NCBI RefSeq assembly: GCF_020990385.1
Contig: NZ_CP087598.1
Coordinates: forward strand, 1,532,001 to 1,596,000
Source: Paracoccus sp. MA
GTDB lineage: Bacteria; Pseudomonadota; Alphaproteobacteria; Rhodobacterales; Rhodobacteraceae
DNA length: 64,000 nt
Direction of reading: 5' to 3'
Shown here piece by piece: positions 58,966 to 64,000 of this stretch (positions are counted from its first letter, which is position 1; each line of letters opens with the position of its first letter). Both the position numbers and the translations under genes were made by a program. The notes beneath the pieces are model-generated. The model saw only the letters and a program-made list of their open reading frames with translations. It searched no databases and was not told where the DNA came from.

Positions 58966-60354
58966 TCAGGCGTTCTGCATGCCGCGCTCTTCGCGGCTTT
59001 GCAGGATGGCCTTGTCGGTCTGGCCGAGGATCTGCGAGGTGACGGTGCCCGCCGTCATCGAGCCCGAGACGTTCAGCGCCGTGCGGCCCATGTCGATCAG
59101 CGGCTCGACCGAGATCAGCAGCGCCACCAGCGTCACCGGCAGCCCCATGGCCGGCAGCACGATCAGCGCCGCCATGGTGGCGCCCCCGCCCACGCCCGCG
59201 ACCCCGGCCGAGGACAGCGTGACGATGGCCAGCAGCGTCATGATCCAGGCCGGGTCCAGCGGGTTGATGCCGACCGTCGGCGCCACCATCACCGCCAGCA
59301 TCGCCGGATAGAGCCCGGCGCAGCCGTTCTGGCCGATGGTCGCCCCGAAGGATGCCGAGAAGGAGGCGATGGTCTGCGGCACGCCGAGACGGCGGGTCTG
59401 GATCTCGACATTGAGCGGGATGGTCGCGGCGCTGGAACGGCTGGAGAAGGCGAAGGTCAGCGCCGGGACGATCTTGCGATAGAAGGTCAGCGGGTTCACC
59501 CCGGTCAGGCTGAGCAGCACGGCATGCACGACGAACATGATCGCCAGGCCCAGATAGGAGGCGACGACGAACTTGCCCAGGTTCAGGATGTCGGCCGCAT
59601 TCGAGGTCGCCGCCATCTTGGTCATCAGCGCCATGACGCCATAGGGGGTCAGCACCATGATCAGCCGCACCAATTGGCTGATCCAGGCTTGCAGGATGTC
59701 GATCAGGTTCAGCAGGCTGCGGCCCTTTTCCGGGTCGCGGCGCAGCAGGCGGATGGCAGCGACGCCCAGGAAGGCGGCGAAGACCACCACCGCGATGATC
59801 GAGGTCGGGTTGGCCCCGGTCAGGTCGGCGAAGGGGTTCCTGGGGATGAAGGACAGCAGCAGCTGCGGCACCGTCAGGTCGGCGACCCGCGGCGCGTAGC
59901 TGGTCTCCAGCGTGGTCAGCCGGGCGGTCTCGGCCGCGCCCTGGGCCAGCCCCTCGGCGGTCAGGCCGAAGGCCAGCGACATCACCACGCCCACGAAGGC
60001 CGCGATGGCGGTGGTGGCAAGCAGCGTGCCCAGCGTCAGGACCGAGATCCGGCCAAGCGCCGAGGCGTCGTGCAGCCGCGCCACCGCGCTGAGGATCGCC
60101 GCGAAGACCAGCGGCATCACCACCATCTGCAGGAGCTGCACATAGCCGTTGCCGACCACGTTGATCCAGTCGATGGTGGTCTGCAGCGACGGTGCGTCGT
60201 TGCCATAGGCCAGCTGCAGCCCGATCCCGAACAGCGTGCCCAGGATCAGGGCGATGAAGACCCGCACCGACAGCGACATCTGCCCGCCCTGCAGGCGGAC
60301 CAGCACCACGACCAGTGCGGCAAAGATCAGAAGATTGATGAAAACGGATGCCAT
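58966..60354 (-). CDS. L-cystine/dicarboxylate-type Na+/H+ symporter (TcyP-like)
   Basis: 462 residues from ATG 60354. About nine to ten hydrophobic segments of the DAACS family. Signatures are [60 protein letters not shown] and [19 protein letters not shown]. The N in [10 protein letters not shown] and the SSR motif are seen in TcyP/YdjN cystine symporters, so cystine is the likely substrate. A longer frame to 60522 has no ribosome site. Confidence 0.87.
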   Translation of the reverse strand: MASVFINLLIFAALVVVLVRLQGGQMSLSVRVFIALILGTLFGIGLQLAYGNDAPSLQTTIDWINVVGNGYVQLLQMVVMPLVFAAILSAVARLHDASALGRISVLTLGTLLATTAIAAFVGVVMSLAFGLTAEGLAQGAAETARLTTLETSYAPRVADLTVPQLLLSFIPRNPFADLTGANPTSIIAVVVFAAFLGVAAIRLLRRDPEKGRSLLNLIDILQAWISQLVRLIMVLTPYGVMALMTKMAATSNAADILNLGKFVVASYLGLAIMFVVHAVLLSLTGVNPLTFYRKIVPALTFAFSSRSSAATIPLNVEIQTRRLGVPQTIASFSASFGATIGQNGCAGLYPAMLAVMVAPTVGINPLDPAWIMTLLAIVTLSSAGVAGVGGGATMAALIVLPAMGLPVTLVALLISVEPLIDMGRTALNVSGSMTAGTVTSQILGQTDKAILQSREERGMQNA

Positions 60355-60682
60355 TCGCGCATCTCCGGCAATTTCAGGTTGACCCATGAAGCCATATTGC
60401 CCGTCCGGCGTATAGGCATGGCGGCGCGGATTTCGCGCGGCCTGCGGGCCATTTCCTCGATAAAGGAAGCAGGCGCGCGCTTCGCAAGCCCCCCGATTCC
60501 GGCCTGGCGGCACGATATTCAACGGATTCTTTAGACTGTATTCGGATATCGGGGGTTATTCCCGGCCAGCTGCTGCGATATCGTGCAGGCGGCCCGGCCC
60601 TTGCGGGCCATTGCGATCCCTCGTCGCCGCGCAAGGACCGGGCCAGCCCGCACGCGCGCGCTCCGCAATCCGAAGGCAGGCC
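60355..60682. other. divergent promoter region between symporter and ankyrin genes
   Basis: 328 bp. It holds both promoters. AT-richer stretch 60510-60550 contains CGATAT and ATATCG arms 28 bases apart and a TATTCG near 60540. No gene seen. Confidence 0.35.
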
Positions 60683-61348
60683 ATGCCCAAGCTTCTCGCC
60701 ATCCTTTTCGCGTTCCTGCTGGGCGCCTCGGCGGGTTCCGGCGCGGCAGGGACCCTGCATGAAGCGGCCCTGTTCCGCGCGGCCGCCGAGGGCGACGCCG
60801 CGTTGATCCGCGAGTTTCTGGCCCGGGGCGCGCCCGTCGATCCCCGCGATGCCGAGGGGCGCACGCCGCTGCTGGTCGCGACCCATGCCAACCGGGTCGA
60901 GGCGGCGCGGGCGCTGATCGAGGCCGGCGCCGACGTGAACGCCAGGGACGCCATCCACGACAGCCCCTATCTTTATGCCGGGGCGCGCGGGCATCTGGAG
61001 ATTCTCGAGCTGACGCTGGCCCATGGCGCCGATCTCTCCAGCACCAACCGCTTTGGCGGCACGGCGCTGATCCCGGCCGCCGAGCGCGGCCATGTCGGGA
61101 CCGTCCGCCGCCTGATCGAGGCCGGGGTCGATGTCGATCACGTCAACCGGCTGGGCTGGACCGCGCTGCTGGAGGCGATCCTCCTTGGCGATGGCGGCCC
61201 GCGCCAGCAGCAGATCGTCGACCTGCTGATCGCGGCCGGCGCCGACGTGAACCTGCCCGATGGCGAGGGGATCTCGCCCCTGGCCCATGCCCGCCGCATG
61301 GGATTCGCGGCGATCGCGGCACGGCTGGCCGAAGCCGGCGCAAGATGA
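60683..61348 (+). CDS. exported ankyrin-repeat protein
   Basis: 221 residues from ATG 60683 with AAGG upstream. Signal peptide MPKLLAILFAFLLGASAGSG (cleavage near GAAG). About five to six ankyrin repeats follow (LFRAAAEGDAALIREFLARG, GRTPLLVATHANRVEAARAL, GADVNARDAIHDSPYLYAGA and so on to the C-terminus). It should act in the periplasm as a protein-binding scaffold; the partner is not known. The next gene begins 11 bp after its stop, so the two are likely co-transcribed. Confidence 0.82.
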   Translation: MPKLLAILFAFLLGASAGSGAAGTLHEAALFRAAAEGDAALIREFLARGAPVDPRDAEGRTPLLVATHANRVEAARALIEAGADVNARDAIHDSPYLYAGARGHLEILELTLAHGADLSSTNRFGGTALIPAAERGHVGTVRRLIEAGVDVDHVNRLGWTALLEAILLGDGGPRQQQIVDLLIAAGADVNLPDGEGISPLAHARRMGFAAIAARLAEAGAR

Positions 61349-61359
61349 AAGGAAGGGCG

Positions 61360-61833
61360 ATGTCCGATCAGGCAAGGCATTATCTGGAACAGGCGGTGAT
61401 GCTGGCGCATCGCAACATGCAGGCCGGCGGGCGCCCCTTTGGCGCGGTTGTGGTGCGGGGCGGCGAGGTGCTGGCGACCGGCGTCAACGAGACCGTCGCC
61501 ACCCATGACCCGACGGCCCATGCCGAGCTGGTGGCCCTGCGCGCCGCCGCGCTGCGGCTGGGCTCGCCCGATCTTTCGGGCTGCGCGGTCTATGCCAGCG
61601 GCCAGCCCTGCCCGATGTGCCTGGCCGCCATGCGGCTGGCCGGCGTGACCGAGGTGCATTTCGCCTATTCGAACCAGGAGGGCGCGCCCTTCGGCCTGTC
61701 CACCGCCGCGCTTTACGAGGAGCTGGCGAAGCCGCTGGCCCAGCAGGCGATGATAATCCGCCATCTGCCGGTGCGTCCAAAGGGCGCCGGCGACCTTTAC
61801 GCCGAGTGGAAGGCGCGGCAGGGCCGGGCGTGA
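61360..61833 (+). CDS. nucleoside/guanine deaminase of the CDA fold
   Basis: 157 residues from ATG 61360 (GGAAGGG upstream; ATG 61345 would be weak). Zinc motif His54-Ala-Glu56 in DPTAHAELVALR and Cys84/Cys87 in GQPCPMCLAAM. The family covers guanine deaminases of Bacillus type and related nucleoside deaminases, and the C-terminal FAYSNQEGAPFGLSTAALYE also fits these. It could replace or supplement amidohydrolase GuaD, but the substrate is undetermined. Confidence 0.87.
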   Translation: MSDQARHYLEQAVMLAHRNMQAGGRPFGAVVVRGGEVLATGVNETVATHDPTAHAELVALRAAALRLGSPDLSGCAVYASGQPCPMCLAAMRLAGVTEVHFAYSNQEGAPFGLSTAALYEELAKPLAQQAMIIRHLPVRPKGAGDLYAEWKARQGRA

Positions 61834-61835
61834 CC

Positions 61836-63053
61836 ATGCCGGGCCGGGCGGCGCGGCCGCTGATGCTGGCCGTGGTGGCCATGGTCGGGCTAACGCTGCG
61901 GCCCTTCCTGACCGGGGTCGGCCCCGTCGCGGCGCCGATTTCGGCCGAGACCGGCCTGTCCATGCAGGGCCTGTCGCTGCTGACCCTGCTGCCGGTCCTG
62001 CTGATGGGGGCGGGCGCCTTTTTCGGACCGGCGATCCAGGCGCGGCTGGGCGCGAAACGCGCCACCGTGCTGGCGCTGATGGTGCTGAGCCTCGGCTCGG
62101 GCCTGCGGCTGGCGGCGCATTCGGCGCTGGAGATGCTGGGCTCGGCCGTGCTGCTGGGCCTGGGCGCGGCGGTGGTGCAGGCGGTGTTCCCGACCATCAT
62201 CAAGCGCGAATTCCCGCGCGGCATCAACCTGGCCATGGGGCTTTACGCCGCGATGATGATGGGCGGCGGCGCCTTCGGCGCGCAGGCCGCGCCGCTGATC
62301 GCCGCATGGTCGGGAAGCTGGCGGCTGGCGCTTGGCTGGCTGGCCCTGCCCGCCGCCCTGACCGCGCTGCTGGTGGCGCTGGCCCTGCCGCGCGAGACCC
62401 GGACCCGGGAGGCCGGCGGCAGGGCGGGGCTGGGCCGCTGGCTGCGCCTGCCGCGGGTCTGGCTGCTCATGGCCTGTTTCGGGCTGATCAACGGCGGCTA
62501 TTCATCCTCGGTGGCCTGGCTTGCGCCCGCCTTCCAGGATCTCGGCTGGCCGGCCGGCGCCAGTGGCGGGCTGCTGGCGGTGCTGGCGGTCGGGCAGGCC
62601 GTCTCGGCCCTGGCCACGCCGGTCCTGGCCAGCCGCGGCAGCGACCGCCGGCCCTGGCTGGGCGGCTGCATCGCCCTGCAGCTGCTGGGTTTCGCCATGC
62701 TGGCCCTGCGCCCCGAAGCGGCCCCGCATGCGATCGCCTTCCTGCTGGGCGCCGGGCTCGGGGGCTGTTTCTCGCTGATGATGATCGTGGCGCTGGACCA
62801 CCTGCCCGACCCGGCGCAGGCCGGCGCGCTGGCAGCGCTGATGCAGGGCGGCGGCTTCCTGCTGGCGGCGATCCCGCCCTGGATCCTGGCGCTGCTGCAC
62901 GATCTGACCGGCAGCTTCACCCCCGGCTGGGCGCTGCATCTGGCCGCGGTGCTGGCGGTCGGCGGGCTGACGCTGCGCCTGTCGCCGGCAAGCTATCGCG
63001 GCGCCCTGCGCCATCCCGGCCCCCGAGGCGCTGACGCCGCACCGGCCGAGTGA
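61836..63053 (+). CDS. CynX/NimT-type MFS transporter
   Basis: 405 residues from ATG 61836; GTG 61830, overlapping the deaminase stop, is the alternative. Twelve hydrophobic helices. Marks are VGLTLRPFLTGVGPVAAPIS, GLGAAVVQAVFPTIIKREFP, and GYSSSVAWLAPAFQDLGW. The subfamily holds cyanate (CynX) and nitroimidazole-resistance (NimT) transporters; substrate here is unknown, perhaps a deaminase product or substrate given the overlap. Confidence 0.82.
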   Translation: MPGRAARPLMLAVVAMVGLTLRPFLTGVGPVAAPISAETGLSMQGLSLLTLLPVLLMGAGAFFGPAIQARLGAKRATVLALMVLSLGSGLRLAAHSALEMLGSAVLLGLGAAVVQAVFPTIIKREFPRGINLAMGLYAAMMMGGGAFGAQAAPLIAAWSGSWRLALGWLALPAALTALLVALALPRETRTREAGGRAGLGRWLRLPRVWLLMACFGLINGGYSSSVAWLAPAFQDLGWPAGASGGLLAVLAVGQAVSALATPVLASRGSDRRPWLGGCIALQLLGFAMLALRPEAAPHAIAFLLGAGLGGCFSLMMIVALDHLPDPAQAGALAALMQGGGFLLAAIPPWILALLHDLTGSFTPGWALHLAAVLAVGGLTLRLSPASYRGALRHPGPRGADAAPAE

Positions 63054-63081
63054 ACGATTTTCGACAAGGAGGAGGAAAACC

Positions 63082-63507
63082 ATGCTGACCATCACCCGAC
63101 TGGACCAGGCGGACGCACGCCTGCTGATCGCCGGAGCCGAAGCCCATGCCCGCGAGGTCGGCGTGCCCATGTGCATCGCCGTCACCGACGAAAGCGGCCA
63201 GCTTCTGGCCTTTTCGCGCATGGATGGCGGCAAGGTGACATCGGCGACCATCGCCATCGACAAGGCCTTCACCGCTGCCGCGGCGCGCAAGGCCACGCAT
63301 GAATACGGCGCCGCCAGCCAGCCCGGCGCACCGGCCTGGGGGATTTCCTCGGCCATCGGCGGCCGGCTGATGGTGGTGGGCGGCGGGCTGCCGGTCGAGC
63401 ATGACGGCCAGACCGTCGGCGGCATCGGCGTCTCGTCCGGCACGCCGGCGCAGGACCAGGCGGTGGCGCAGGCCGGCATCGACCACTGGCGGGCGCAGCG
63501 CGCCTGA
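63082..63507 (+). CDS. GlcG/HbpS-family heme-binding-like protein
   Basis: 141 residues, start ATG 63082 after GGAGGA. GlcG marks are VPMCIAVTDESGQLLAFSRM, IAIDKAFTAAAARKATHEYG, and GGGLPVEHDGQTVGGIGVSS. The family includes HbpS (redox-linked heme binding) and GlcG of glycolate operons. No signal peptide is present. Function in this setting is not known; a partial TSUP permease gene follows 160 bp later. Confidence 0.85.
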   Translation: MLTITRLDQADARLLIAGAEAHAREVGVPMCIAVTDESGQLLAFSRMDGGKVTSATIAIDKAFTAAAARKATHEYGAASQPGAPAWGISSAIGGRLMVVGGGLPVEHDGQTVGGIGVSSGTPAQDQAVAQAGIDHWRAQRA

Positions 63508-63667
63508 TCGCCGGGGGAACGGGCCGGGGATCCCGGCCGTTCCCCGCAGGCCACGGCGGGCGGGCGCAGGCCGGGCCGGGTCTGGACGCCAGGCAGCCTG
63601 CCGGATAAGGCAGGCGCGTTCCCTTGCCGCCCGGGCCCGGGGAGGCCTCACCTGCCTGCAAGAGATC

Positions 63668-64000
63668 ATGCTGCTCTGGTTCCTGCCCATCGCCGCGGCC
63701 GTCTTCGGCGCAGCCATCCTGCGCGGCCTGACCGGCTTCGGCTTCGCCCTGGCGGCGGTGCCGCTGATGTCGCTGATCGTCGAGCCGCGCATGGCGGTGG
63801 CCAGCACCATCCTGCTGCAGGTGATGGTCGGCTTTCGCGACCTCATGCATCTGCACGGCAGCTATGACCGGGCCGAGGTGCTGCGGCTGTCGCTGGGCTC
63901 GCTGCTGGGCATGCCCTTCGGCATCGCGGCGCTGGCGCTGTTCGATCCCGATGCCGGGCGGCTCGCCATCGCGGCGATCTCGCTGGCCGGGCTGGGCATG
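63668..64000 (+). CDS. TSUP (TauE/SafE) family permease, partial
   Basis: 111 residues from ATG 63668 before the window ends. Three to four hydrophobic helices with the family start FGAAILRGLTGFGFALAAVP, then VEPRMAVASTILLQVMVGFR and LRLSLGSLLGMPFGIAALAL. TSUP proteins export sulfite, sulfoacetate or similar anions. The C-terminal half lies outside the window. Confidence 0.82.
   Translation, partial: MLLWFLPIAAAVFGAAILRGLTGFGFALAAVPLMSLIVEPRMAVASTILLQVMVGFRDLMHLHGSYDRAEVLRLSLGSLLGMPFGIAALALFDPDAGRLAIAAISLAGLGM

Noticed and set aside
59657..60145. Plus-strand frames antisense to the symporter
   Set aside because: Arg/Pro/Ala-rich shadows with no ribosome site.

Overview
The window looks like a chromosomal segment of a high-GC alphaproteobacterium of the Rhodobacteraceae/Paracoccus group, most like Paracoccus denitrificans and its relatives. 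This is an inference from three things. It has a complete beta-hydroxyaspartate cycle cluster (bhcR-bhcABCD). Its gene neighbourhoods (radA-cvpA-purF, purM-purN, livGFHM) fit the group. An intergenic element of the form hairpin plus GTATTTGG-AAAC-GAGAAAG, of the kind common in Rhodobacteraceae, occurs several times. No rRNA, tRNA or CRISPR array was seen.

Layout. 1-9651: a partial GntR regulator, a HAD pyrimidine nucleotidase, a small membrane protein, a UbiH-type hydroxylase, radA, cvpA, purF; then on the minus strand gmk, a gamma-carbonic anhydrase and an orphan PhoR-like histidine kinase; then a PAS protein. 9652-19604: class II DAHP synthase, a GlxA-type AraC regulator, a complete branched-chain amino acid ABC transporter, and purM-purN on the minus strand. 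19800-23904: a poorly understood locus holding a SARP/BTAD-like regulator, a pentapeptide-repeat protein and a protein with a caspase-like His/Cys arrangement. This is the least explained intact part of the window. 24105-29419: bhcR and bhcABCD, which assimilate glyoxylate. 29461-41660: purine catabolism (nucleobase permease, 8-oxoguanine deaminase, uraH, cytochrome-fused urate hydroxylase puuD, xdhABC, guaD) with a LysR regulator and a methyltransferase. Purine breakdown eventually yields glyoxylate, so the two adjacent blocks are likely linked metabolically.

41661-48059 is a scarred region. It holds a truncated siderophore-type binding protein gene, a small copper module (signal/anchor protein, PCu(A)C chaperone, PepSY membrane protein), inverted and frameshifted pieces of an IS701-type transposase, a DUF2189 membrane protein, a frameshifted MFS gene, and a small ORF whose ribosome site abuts a GA repeat.

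48060-58870: a sugar module on the minus strand. It comprises a YtfQRT/YjfF-like ABC importer, alpha-ketoglutarate semialdehyde dehydrogenase, Gfo/Idh sugar dehydrogenase, an IlvD/EDD sugar-acid dehydratase and a GguC-like FAH protein, with a divergent LysR (GbpR-like) regulator. Together they describe oxidative, non-phosphorylating L-arabinose/D-galactose catabolism to 2-oxoglutarate. 58966-64000: a cystine/dicarboxylate-type symporter, an exported ankyrin protein, a nucleoside deaminase, an MFS transporter, a GlcG/HbpS protein and a partial TSUP permease.
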